64,000 bases of DNA, taken from Atopobium sp. UBA1382 (lineage in GTDB: Bacteria; Actinomycetota; Coriobacteriia; Coriobacteriales; Atopobiaceae). The DNA is taken from positions 1 to 64,000 of the forward strand of contig DBQY01000021.1 in NCBI GenBank assembly GCA_002305805.1. Reading direction: 5' to 3'. Below the pieces are notes generated by a model that had not been told where the DNA came from, did no database searches, and was given only the letters and a program-made list of their open reading frames with translations. Positions 47,377 through 55,380 of the stretch are shown here, in pieces. Numbering within the stretch: the first letter of the stretch is position 1; every line of letters begins with the position of its first letter. Made by a program: the position numbers and the translations under genes.

Positions 47377-49080
47377 CTAGCGAGCGGCCGCCTGAAGCAT
47401 GGCCTTGACCTCGGTCGCGGTCTTGAGCTTCATGACCTTCTCGGTGAGGGCGTCGGCCTCGGCCTTGGTCCACTCGGAGATGATGCGGCGCGTGCGCAGG
47501 ATCGACGGCGCGCTCACGGAGAACTCGTTCAGGCCAAAGGAGATGAGCACCGGGATCAGCAGCGGGTCAGCCGCGGCCTCGCCGCACATGCCGACCATGA
47601 TGCCGGCCTTGTTGCCCTCCTCGATGATGCGCTTGAGGGAGCGGAGGACGGCAGGCTGGTAGACGTCGTAGAGGTAGGCGACCTTGTCGTTTCCGCGGTC
47701 GGCGCACATCGTATAGCCAATCAGGTCGTTGGTGCCAATGGAGAAGAAGTCGCACTCGGCGGCCAGGTCGTCGGCGATCAGCGACGCAGCGGGCGTCTCG
47801 ATCATCGTGCCAACCTCGATGTCCTTGTTGTAGGCAACGCCGCGCGCGTCAAGCTCGGCCTTGCACTCCTCGACGAGGGCCTTCACCTGGCGAATCTCGT
47901 CGAGGTTGGTGACGAGCGGCACCATGATCTTGATGTCGCCGAAGGCGGAGGCACGCAGCAGCGCCGTGAGCTGGACCTTGTAGCTGTCCGGGTTGTTCAG
48001 GCAGTAGCGCACCGCGCGGTAGCCCATGAAGGGGTTCTCCTCCTTCTGGAGGCCCATGTACGGAATCTCCTTGTCGCCGCCCACATCGAGCGTGCGAATG
48101 ATGACCGGCTGGTTCTTCATGCGCAGCGCGACCTTCTGGTACGCGGCGAACTGCTCGTCCTCGCTCGGGAGCTCCTTGGCGTCCATGAACAGGAACTCGG
48201 AGCGGAAGAGGCCCACGCCCTCGCAGTCGTGCTCGGCGGCGACGTTGGCGTCGTCCGGGTTGCCGATGTTGGCGACGAGCAGCACCTTCTCGCCGTCACC
48301 GGTCAGGGTCTCCTTGCCGCGATATGCCTCGAGCGCGAGCTTCTCCTCGGCGAACTGCTTGGCCTTGGCACGATAGTGCGTGAGATCGTTGTCGGCGGGG
48401 TTCACGAGCACGCGTCCGCGCGAGCCGTCGACGATGACCCTGTCACCGCTCTTGATGACCTTGGTGATGTCGGCAACAGAGAGGACCGCCGGGATCTCCA
48501 GCGCACGGGCGATGATCGCGGAGTGGGAGGTGCGGCCGCCGGTCTCGGTGACGATGGCGGCGACGTTGTCCTTGTCAATGTCCGCGGTCATGGACGGCGT
48601 GAGCTCGTGCACCACGACGACGGAGTTCTCGGGGAACGTGGAGAGGTCCACGACCTCCTTGCCCAGAAGGTCGGCGAGAAGCCCGGTCTTGACGTCGGCG
48701 ACGTCGGCGGCGCGCTCGCGGAACAGCTCGTCCTCCATGTTGGAGAACATGTTGTAGTACATGTCATAGGCCTCGGAGACGGCCTGCTCGGCGCACATGC
48801 CGCTCTCGATGGAGCCGTTGACCATCTCGACGATGCCCTCGTCCTCGGCGAACTCGATGTGCGCGCCCATGATGGCGGCAGCCTCCTCGCCGACGGTCTC
48901 GGTCATGCGCGCGATCTGCGCGTTCGTCTGCTCGATGAACTTGGCCACGGCGGCAGAGTAGCGCTGCTTCTCGTCCCCGGCGTCCTCCGGAGCGTGCGGC
49001 GTGAAGCTGAGGTCGGGCTCTACGGCAACGCGCGCCACGCCGATGCCAATGCCATCAGATGCGTTGACTCCCTCGTACAT
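47377..49080 (-). CDS. ptsI: PEP-protein phosphotransferase (PTS enzyme I)
   Basis: 567 residues. Phosphohistidine domain with active His in GGRTSHSAIIARAL, PEP-binding barrel with GVGLFRSEFLFM, RTLDVGGDKE, and the catalytic Cys in MVGMCGEAAADP. Starts the PTS phosphorelay by passing phosphate from PEP to HPr. Next to fruK, suggesting a link to fructose uptake, although no enzyme II or HPr gene is in the window. Confidence 0.96.
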   Translation of the reverse strand: MYEGVNASDGIGIGVARVAVEPDLSFTPHAPEDAGDEKQRYSAAVAKFIEQTNAQIARMTETVGEEAAAIMGAHIEFAEDEGIVEMVNGSIESGMCAEQAVSEAYDMYYNMFSNMEDELFRERAADVADVKTGLLADLLGKEVVDLSTFPENSVVVVHELTPSMTADIDKDNVAAIVTETGGRTSHSAIIARALEIPAVLSVADITKVIKSGDRVIVDGSRGRVLVNPADNDLTHYRAKAKQFAEEKLALEAYRGKETLTGDGEKVLLVANIGNPDDANVAAEHDCEGVGLFRSEFLFMDAKELPSEDEQFAAYQKVALRMKNQPVIIRTLDVGGDKEIPYMGLQKEENPFMGYRAVRYCLNNPDSYKVQLTALLRASAFGDIKIMVPLVTNLDEIRQVKALVEECKAELDARGVAYNKDIEVGTMIETPAASLIADDLAAECDFFSIGTNDLIGYTMCADRGNDKVAYLYDVYQPAVLRSLKRIIEEGNKAGIMVGMCGEAAADPLLIPVLISFGLNEFSVSAPSILRTRRIISEWTKAEADALTEKVMKLKTATEVKAMLQAAAR

Positions 49081-49179
49081 GTTGACTCCCCCTATGTCAT
49101 CCGGGTCGCGAATGCGACCAAAACCCTGAAACGCTTACGCCCTTGCGGACGAAAACGACCCCTAGAGCGCCGCTGGGCG

Positions 49180-50178
49180 CTACTTCTCGGACGCCGCCGC
49201 CTCGGCCGCCTCCCGTGCACGGTTGTTCTCCATGTCACGGGCGATGGTACCGGGGATGGCGCGTCCCATCTTCTTGTAGAGAGCTGCCACGACGCGGTCG
49301 ATCGTGGAGCGCTTGGCGATTCCCTTGCTCGCCGCCGTGGCAGTGCCGCAGGCGGAGGCGAAGATGAGCGCCGTCTCGTAGTCGGCGCCGCGGGTGACCT
49401 GCGCAAGGAAGCCACCCACCATGGAGTCGCCGGCGCCCGTGGCGTTGACGAGCCGGATCTTGGCGGTCGGCACCACGTGCTCCGCACCGTTCTCGTCGAG
49501 CAGCAGCGAGCCGTGGCCGCCGCAGGAGATGATGACGTTGCGCGCACCGGCGTCCTGGAGCTTGTGCGCGTAGGGCATGCACTCCTCGGGTTCCTCGATC
49601 TCCACACCAAAGATGCGTCCGACCTCGTGGTTGTTGGGCTTGATCAGGAAGGGGTGCGCCTCGAGGGACTCCATCAGGAGCTGGCCGGGCGCGTCAACCA
49701 CGAACTGGATGCCGCGACCGCCGAGGCGACGCATGATCTGCATGTACATGTCCTCGGGCAGGGAGTTGGGGATGGATCCCGTGAGGACGAGGGTGTCGTC
49801 GGCTCCGACAACGTCCATGCGCTCGAGCAGCTCGTCGACCTTCTTCTCGGGAATCTTGGGTCCCATGCCGTTGACCATGGTCATGACGATGCCGTTGAGC
49901 TTGATGTTGATGCGGGTGTACCCGCGGTCGAGAAGAACGAAGTTGAGCGCCACGCCCTTCTCCTGAAGACGATGGAGCAGGTAGTCACCGGTGAAACCTG
50001 CAGCGATGCCCATGGCGATGCTGGGGACGTTGAGCTCGTTGAGCAGGGTGGAGATGTTGATTCCGTTTCCGCCGCAGTGCAGCTCCTCGGAGGAGGAGCG
50101 GTTGGTGAAGCCCATATCGAGCGTCAGGGGGTGCATGACGTAGTCGAGGGCGGGGTTCAACGTCATCGTATAAATCAA
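49180..50178 (-). CDS. fruK: 1-phosphofructokinase-type PfkB kinase
   Basis: 332 residues of the PfkB/ribokinase family. TLNPALDYVM at the start and GGNGINIS plus AGFTGDYL mark the 1-phosphofructokinase subgroup; NATGAGDSMVGGFLAQ supplies the catalytic Asp and anion hole. Converts fructose 1-phosphate (or tagatose 6-phosphate) to the bisphosphate. TTG at 50178 is chosen as start, with AAGGAG six bases upstream. ptsI follows about 100 bases downstream. Confidence 0.88.
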   Translation of the reverse strand: MIYTMTLNPALDYVMHPLTLDMGFTNRSSSEELHCGGNGINISTLLNELNVPSIAMGIAAGFTGDYLLHRLQEKGVALNFVLLDRGYTRINIKLNGIVMTMVNGMGPKIPEKKVDELLERMDVVGADDTLVLTGSIPNSLPEDMYMQIMRRLGGRGIQFVVDAPGQLLMESLEAHPFLIKPNNHEVGRIFGVEIEEPEECMPYAHKLQDAGARNVIISCGGHGSLLLDENGAEHVVPTAKIRLVNATGAGDSMVGGFLAQVTRGADYETALIFASACGTATAASKGIAKRSTIDRVVAALYKKMGRAIPGTIARDMENNRAREAAEAAASEK

Positions 50179-50331
50179 CGCGCGCTCCTTCCATCGGGCA
50201 ACTCGCACTTGCTAAGTATGCCGCATCCTGCCACGTATCCAGCAACAAATTCGCAAACGAGCCGCTTGCTGCCGCGGGCGGGCGGCAAAAGGCCGGGCGC
50301 CACCCGCGTGACGTCCGGCCCAAGCAGACTC

Positions 50332-50408
50332 TGGCGCGCCCTGAGGGATTCGAACCCCCGACCTTGGGATTAGAAGTCCCCTGCTCTATCCAGCTGAGCT
50401 AAGGGCGC
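50332..50408 (-). tRNA. tRNA-Arg (anticodon UCU)
   Basis: Acceptor GCGCCCT / AGGGCGC, anticodon loop ACTTCTAAT region with UCU, T-loop GGTTCGAATCC, CCA encoded. Confidence 0.96.
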
Positions 50409-50443
50409 GGCGACCGGCACGTCAACCGGCACGAGGAAATATT

Positions 50444-51022
50444 CTAGAGCATCCCGTACGCCTTGGCCGCGAGAATGCCCGAGACGGTCTTGGCGTCGTC
50501 GATGAGCCCGGCGCGGATGGCCGCGAGCGCATCCTCCAGCGGGACCCACACCACGTTCAGGAACTCGCCCTCGTCAAGCGAGGCCTCCCCCTGGGTGAGC
50601 CCGTGGGCGAAGTAGACGGAGGTGTGCTCGTTGGTGAACCCGGGAGCGCCGTAGGACTCGGTAAGCAGCTCGAGCCGCTCGGCGACGAGCCCCGTCTCCT
50701 CGGTGAGCTCGCGCGCGGCGCAGACGTCGCGCGGCTCGCTCGGGTCGACCTTCCCGGCGGGTATCTCGAGCGTCATCCGGCCGAGGGCCACGCGGTACTG
50801 CCTCACCAGGCAGACGCACCCGTCGAGCACGGCCACCACGCCTGCGCCACCGTGGTGGCGGACCACCTCGCGCCAGTCGTGGCTGCCGTCGGAGAGCTCG
50901 ACCTCCAGGTGCTCGACCGAGAAGATCCTCCCCTCCCACTCGTGGTCGGCGCGCACGACCCCCTCGTAGAGCACCGGGTCGTACTCGAGCGCGCGGCGAA
51001 TCTCCTCAAGCCCCTCGGACAT
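50444..51022 (-). CDS. Nudix hydrolase (ADP-ribose pyrophosphatase-like)
   Basis: 192 residues. The Nudix box reads GKVDPSEPRDVCAARELT-EETGL, matching Gx5Ex7REUxEExGU. The N-terminal part (FSVEHLEVELSDG and VVRHHGGAGVVAVLDG) is typical of the ADP-ribose/NDP-sugar subgroup. Likely housecleaning of nucleotide sugars. ATG at 51022 overlaps the region of the nuclease stop, with GGGAGG upstream, so it is co-transcribed with the nuclease gene. Confidence 0.9.
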   Translation of the reverse strand: MSEGLEEIRRALEYDPVLYEGVVRADHEWEGRIFSVEHLEVELSDGSHDWREVVRHHGGAGVVAVLDGCVCLVRQYRVALGRMTLEIPAGKVDPSEPRDVCAARELTEETGLVAERLELLTESYGAPGFTNEHTSVYFAHGLTQGEASLDEGEFLNVVWVPLEDALAAIRAGLIDDAKTVSGILAAKAYGML

Positions 51023-51023
51023 C

Positions 51024-51806
51024 CTAGACCTCCCAGAACCTTCCGGTCTCGTAGTCGATCTCGTACCCGCCGACGGCGTTGAAGACCTCGATCTCCTGGT
51101 CGATGCTGCCGTCAGAGGTGCGCACGTCCACGATGACGCTGCGACAGACGAGCTCGTCGTCCTCATAGACGGGCGTGGCGGAATAGTAGACCGTGCCGTC
51201 ACGATGATCCCACAGCCAGTCGCGCGCGATTTCCTCGGCATAGGCCATGCCGCCGTCCTGCCCGTGGTTGTCGCCCACGTTCTGCGTGCGGGTGCCGGTC
51301 ACCATGTTCTCGGGGACCTCCTCGCCGCCGAGCGACTTGGCCAAGAGGTGACTGCGGTTGAAGAGGGCGCCATGATAGGTGTCGCCGTCAGGCATGACGA
51401 TGTCGACCTCGCGGTTGTGACCCCAGCCGGAGGGGTGGATCCACGACATGTCCTCGCGCTCGCGGTCGCTCCCCTCGCGCGCCATGTCGAGCGTCACGCA
51501 GGCAGCAACGCGCCCGGTGCGTCCCAGGTCGTCGAGGCCCTCGTAGTGGATCTCCTCGGGGTCGAGCTCGAGGTCGACCACGGCATCGCCCACGATGCGG
51601 TAGTACTCGGGATACTCGTCCTCGTCCCACTGCGTGTAGGTAGCCTGGCGCTCCGAAGCCTGGTCGAGCGAGGCGCTCTGACTGGCGGGAAGCGAGACGG
51701 CGCCGGAGCCAAAGGCGGTGGCGAGCGCGACGAGAAGCGCCGCAACGAGCGCGAGCGGGCCGCGAGGCGGCGTTCTTCTCGGCGAGTTGGATGACTGACG
51801 TGTCAC
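51024..51806 (-). CDS. secreted DNA/RNA non-specific endonuclease
   Basis: 260 residues from a GTG at 51806 (GGGAGG six bases upstream). Signal peptide: basic start, hydrophobic RGPLALVAALLVALATAF. The mature part matches EndA/DNA-entry nuclease-type ββα-metal enzymes: motif NRSHLLAKSLGG (catalytic His) and a later Asn/Gln-rich segment TRTQNVGDNHGQDGG. Exported or wall-released nuclease; nutrient or DNA-uptake role is open. Its stop is one base from the Nudix start. Confidence 0.85.
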   Translation of the reverse strand: MTRQSSNSPRRTPPRGPLALVAALLVALATAFGSGAVSLPASQSASLDQASERQATYTQWDEDEYPEYYRIVGDAVVDLELDPEEIHYEGLDDLGRTGRVAACVTLDMAREGSDREREDMSWIHPSGWGHNREVDIVMPDGDTYHGALFNRSHLLAKSLGGEEVPENMVTGTRTQNVGDNHGQDGGMAYAEEIARDWLWDHRDGTVYYSATPVYEDDELVCRSVIVDVRTSDGSIDQEIEVFNAVGGYEIDYETGRFWEV

Positions 51807-51861
51807 GGAACCTCCCGAGTTATGGAAAAGGGGCCGTCTCTCGACGACCCCTGCTTCATCG

Positions 51862-51937
51862 TGGTGGATCGTCAGGGGTTCGAACCCTGGACCTTGGGAT
51901 TAAGAGTCCCCTGCTCTACCAGCTGAGCTAACGATCC
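51862..51937 (-). tRNA. tRNA-Lys (anticodon CUU), copy 1
   Basis: Acceptor GGATCGT / ACGATCC, anticodon loop ACTCTTAAT region with CUU, T-loop GGTTCGAACCC, CCA encoded. Identical in sequence to the neighbour at 51942, so a recent tandem duplication. Confidence 0.96.
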
Positions 51938-51941
51938 AAAA

Positions 51942-52017
51942 TGGTGGATCGTCAGGGGTTCGAACCCTGGACCTTGGGATTAAGAGTCCCCTGCTCTACC
52001 AGCTGAGCTAACGATCC
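51942..52017 (-). tRNA. tRNA-Lys (anticodon CUU), copy 2
   Basis: Identical to the copy four bases away, including the CCA end; together they form an 80-bp tandem repeat. Confidence 0.96.
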
Positions 52018-52030
52018 AGATATGCAGTTA

Positions 52031-52107
52031 TGGGGTGGGCGAAGGGGCTCGAACCCTCGACCTACGGGACCACAACCCGTCGCTCTTCCAACTGAGCTAC
52101 GCCCACC
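52031..52107 (-). tRNA. tRNA-His (anticodon GUG)
   Basis: Acceptor GTGGGCG / CGCCCAC with an extra G-1 facing C73 as required for His tRNAs, anticodon loop TTGTGGT (GUG), CCA encoded. First gene of the His-Lys-Lys unit. Confidence 0.95.
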
Positions 52108-52190
52108 ATCTTGCCACCTCTAGAAGCAGCTCGACTATTATGCAAAACCGCGCGGCCCGATGCAAGGACTTTTTTGGGGTGAGCACATCT

Positions 52191-52370
52191 TCACATCAGG
52201 AAGACGAAAAGAAAAATGACCACGCCGATAAGCGCGGAGAGGCAGCCGCCGCATCCGCACCCGGAGCCCCCGCCGCCCTCTCGCATGAGCGGGTCCACGC
52301 CGTAGTGCGTGAACGCGCGCTCGGAGGTCGACCAGCGCCCGTCTCGGTTGAAGTCGAAGGGATTGCCCAT
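52191..52370 (-). CDS. 59-residue EF-hand, Gly/Cys-rich membrane microprotein
   Basis: Starts MGNPFDFNRDGRWSTSE: residues 6-17 are a complete EF-hand loop (D1, N3, D5, G6, R7, S9, E12). A Gly/Cys segment GGGGSGCGCGGC follows, then one hydrophobic C-terminal helix (LSALIGVVIFLFVFLM). The ATG is 2 bases past the Fic stop; GGGAGGG lies 13 bases upstream, so coupling to fic is likely. No known family was recognised. Might be a calcium-sensing or metal-binding membrane peptide; function unknown. Confidence 0.65.
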   Translation of the reverse strand: MGNPFDFNRDGRWSTSERAFTHYGVDPLMREGGGGSGCGCGGCLSALIGVVIFLFVFLM

Positions 52371-52372
52371 GG

Positions 52373-53122
52373 CTAGTCGAGCAGGCCCTCCCAGGTGAGC
52401 ATCGTCTCGGAGCGCAGGAAGCGCCTGAGCGGCCCGAGGTCGCCCTCCAGGTGGAAGACGTCGAGGGCGGCGTGGTAGGCACCGTGGTTCTGCGCGCGAA
52501 TCACGATCGGCGGCATGCCCATGGCGAGAAGGACTCCGTTCATGAGCAGACGCGCCGTTCGACCGTTGCCGTCGGCGAAGGGGTGGATGTCGAAGAGCTT
52601 GGCGTGGAGGTAGGCCGCGATCGTGAGACGGCGCTCGCCCTCCTCGAGGTAGGTGTTCACGTCATCGGCGAGAAGACCCACCGCACGCGGGACCTCGGCT
52701 GCGGGGATGCCCACACTCGCGGGGCCACCCACGTAGTTCTGGATCTTGAATGTTCCCGGCCGCTCGCCGGCGAGCAGGCGCCTCTCGTCGTAGGTCCCCA
52801 TCGTCACGAGACCCTGCGCCTGGCAGATGAGCTCCTCCGAGAGACACGGGCCCTCAGCGAGCTTGGCACGCATGAGCTCCCAGGAGATCTTGAGGTTGTA
52901 GGTCTCGACGAGCAGCTGGACGTCGCCGGTGTAGCCCGCGACGCCGCCCGTCTCCACGATCTGCCTTACGGTCTCGTACGTGAGCTCGGCGTTCTCGATC
53001 TTCTCGGAGTTGTAGACGTAGTCGGGCACGAACTCCGCGAGCAGCTCCTCGCGCCGCTCGGGCGTGAGCGCGGACCACCTGGCGACGAGCTCGTCGTACT
53101 GGGGCTTCAGCGAATCTGCCAT
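52373..53122 (-). CDS. Fic-domain protein (class II, N-terminal inhibitory motif)
   Basis: 249 residues. Catalytic loop HPFADGNGRTAR (His180) is intact, so AMP (or other nucleotide) transfer is possible. An inhibitory motif of the S/T-x-x-x-E-G/N type is found at residues 39-44 (SEKIEN), which places it in the N-terminally self-inhibited class. ATG at 53122 has GGGAGG six bases upstream. Lies between brxL and the EF-hand microprotein on the same strand; target unknown. Could be a regulator or part of the island's defence/toxin content. Confidence 0.9.
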   Translation of the reverse strand: MADSLKPQYDELVARWSALTPERREELLAEFVPDYVYNSEKIENAELTYETVRQIVETGGVAGYTGDVQLLVETYNLKISWELMRAKLAEGPCLSEELICQAQGLVTMGTYDERRLLAGERPGTFKIQNYVGGPASVGIPAAEVPRAVGLLADDVNTYLEEGERRLTIAAYLHAKLFDIHPFADGNGRTARLLMNGVLLAMGMPPIVIRAQNHGAYHAALDVFHLEGDLGPLRRFLRSETMLTWEGLLD

Positions 53123-53259
53123 GGCGTGCCTCCCGTCCTCGGCCTGTTGGCGGCATTGTAGCGCCGGTCCCAATGGTGGGTCCGGCCCTTTCCGCCAGAG
53201 GCGCGAGCACCTCGGCGGAGGGGGCGCATTGACGGTGGGCGCGTTTCTCAGCGAAGCCC

Positions 53260-55380
53260 TTATAGGTCGAGGGCTTTTCTCGCCGCGGCGACAAAGTCGC
53301 CGGTAGGATAGAACTCCGGGCTTACTGCCTCCGCTAGCCCTCCGGGCACGGACATGAGGTCCTGGATGGCGCCCATGGGCAGCAGGATGCGGCGCGCCCC
53401 GGCGTTCTTGGCCACGCGGAAGAGGTCCGTGAGCCCCGTGAGCTCGTCCATCGTGCCGGAGAGGCGCAACACGCCGGGAATGGCGAGCCCCGCCGCAATC
53501 GGGCGTCCGCACGCCGCCGAGCACAGGCCCACAAACTCCGCGAGCGAGACCTCGTCAGAGGGGCCGTGCCCCTGGAGGTCGTTCAGGAACAGCAGGTAGT
53601 CCTTCTCGCCGGCGCGCATGCCGGGCGCCACGGAGGACACGTTGTCCTGGAACTGGGAGAACGCTGCGAGATAGCTCTCCCTCACGCCGCGCGGCACGCC
53701 CTCCATCTGGAAGGCCATGGACCCCGCCACGGCCTTGTTCTCCAGGCGGTAGACCGACCACTCCCCGCTCAGCGCGCGGCCGATGCCGTACACAAAGCCC
53801 GCTGGCATGGCGACGTCCCCCACGAGGCGGCTGCTCGACTGCTCGGGCACCGTCATGATGTGCGGGACCTGCGGCTCGTCCACGTCAAAGTAGCCAAGGT
53901 CAACGTCGTTGAACTCAACGCCGGCCATGATCTTGAGCTGCTCCTTGACGCGGCGGCGGCCCTCGATCGCGTACTCCAGGAGGCCGCGCGCCTGCTCCTT
54001 GCCCAGCTGCCCCGTGGGGTACATGAGCTTTGCCAGGCCCGAGAAGGTCTTGCGCACGCCGATCTCGTCTCGAACGTTGAAGTCTCCGTTGAGACGAAAC
54101 CACTCGTCGAAGAGGTGCGTGTAGTCACGCCGGCGCATGGCATGGCAGAACTCGGAGAGGCAGTCCGTGATGAGCGCGTAGCGGCCGGTGAGAAGGTCGC
54201 TGCGCATCTTGGGGACCTCCCAGCCGGGCAGGTAGCAGTGGATACGGTCGAAGAAGGCACTGTCGTTGTTGAACTCCGGCGGGAACGGGTCAAAGAGGTG
54301 CGTGGTCTTGAGCACCACGGCCGGCGACTCGTTGATGTTGCCCTCAAAGACCATCGACGCCTCGGCCGTGTAGGAGCTGGTGCCGCGGCCAAAGCTGCCG
54401 TTTGCCATGTAGCCCTTCATGATGTTGATGGCGTCCGTGGCCTTGAAGCGCATGCCCGCCACCTCGTCGAAGGCGATACAGTCCCAGTAGCCCACCAGCC
54501 CCAGGGCGGCACCCCCGACCCCGCGCAGGTCCGCGAAGAGCTTTGCCGTGGTGGTCTGGCCGCCGGAGAGCAGGTAGGCGTGAGGCGAGACCTCCGTGTA
54601 GAGATGGGACTTGCCCGTGCCGCGCGGCCCCAGCTCGCAGAGGTTGTAGTTGCGCTCCACGAGCGGCACCATGCGCTCGAGGAAGTGCATCCGCTCGCGC
54701 GGCGTGAGCTCGGAGGGCTCGTAGCCCGCCGAGCGCAGGACGAGCGCCTCCCACTCCTCGTCCGTGAACGCGTCCCGATGCGAGATGAGCTCCTCGAGGT
54801 CCAGGTTGGGCATCTGGATGGGCGTGATGCTCACGATCTGGAAGGGCGAGTCCTGCGGGCTGCGCTTGCCGCCCTTGCGCGGGGAGCCGTCCGAGAGCCC
54901 GTGCACGTACTCGATGCCGAGGATGCACCAGATGCCGCCCGTGAGCATCTTGGTGTACTCGCGCACGTACCTGTCCGGCACCACAAAGGGGTCGATCTTG
55001 AGGCTCGCGAGCGTGCCCACGTAGATGTCCTCGCGCTCGTCCAGCACGGCGGAGAGCCGGTCGATCACCGTGTGGCGCCCGCGCTCGCGGATGCGCGACT
55101 TCACGGCCTCGGACTCGTCCGGCCGCACGAAGTTCTCGGTCAAGATCTTGCGGATCCGCTCCAGGCCCTCCGCCGCAGCAGCCTCGTCGTCCGTGGCGCA
55201 GTACATGCCGAGCAGGTACTCAAGCACAAAGGTGGGCACGCCAAAGCCCTGCTTCATCTGCGCGGTGAGATCCTTGCGCACGATCTTGCCCGGAAACGCC
55301 GCCACGATCTTCTCGTCCAGCGCGTCCTTCTGATAGGCGGGGACCGCCGTCATGCCGCTCGTCTCTTCCATGGCTACCAT
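53260..55380 (-). CDS. brxL: BREX system Lon-like protein BrxL
   Basis: 706 residues. AAA+-type ATPase core with Walker A GPRGTGKSHLY (about residue 250), Walker B in YWDCIAFDEVAG, and a C-terminal Lon-like region (PAGFVYGIGRALSGEWSVYRLE, SLAEFVGLCSAACGRPIAAGLAI). In BREX-1 it is the final gene, and BrxL is a DNA-binding motor. The start overlaps the pglZ stop (ATGGTAG), and a second Met lies three codons later. Defence against phage is the family role; partners here differ from the standard set. Confidence 0.92.
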   Translation of the reverse strand: MVAMEETSGMTAVPAYQKDALDEKIVAAFPGKIVRKDLTAQMKQGFGVPTFVLEYLLGMYCATDDEAAAAEGLERIRKILTENFVRPDESEAVKSRIRERGRHTVIDRLSAVLDEREDIYVGTLASLKIDPFVVPDRYVREYTKMLTGGIWCILGIEYVHGLSDGSPRKGGKRSPQDSPFQIVSITPIQMPNLDLEELISHRDAFTDEEWEALVLRSAGYEPSELTPRERMHFLERMVPLVERNYNLCELGPRGTGKSHLYTEVSPHAYLLSGGQTTTAKLFADLRGVGGAALGLVGYWDCIAFDEVAGMRFKATDAINIMKGYMANGSFGRGTSSYTAEASMVFEGNINESPAVVLKTTHLFDPFPPEFNNDSAFFDRIHCYLPGWEVPKMRSDLLTGRYALITDCLSEFCHAMRRRDYTHLFDEWFRLNGDFNVRDEIGVRKTFSGLAKLMYPTGQLGKEQARGLLEYAIEGRRRVKEQLKIMAGVEFNDVDLGYFDVDEPQVPHIMTVPEQSSSRLVGDVAMPAGFVYGIGRALSGEWSVYRLENKAVAGSMAFQMEGVPRGVRESYLAAFSQFQDNVSSVAPGMRAGEKDYLLFLNDLQGHGPSDEVSLAEFVGLCSAACGRPIAAGLAIPGVLRLSGTMDELTGLTDLFRVAKNAGARRILLPMGAIQDLMSVPGGLAEAVSPEFYPTGDFVAAARKALDL

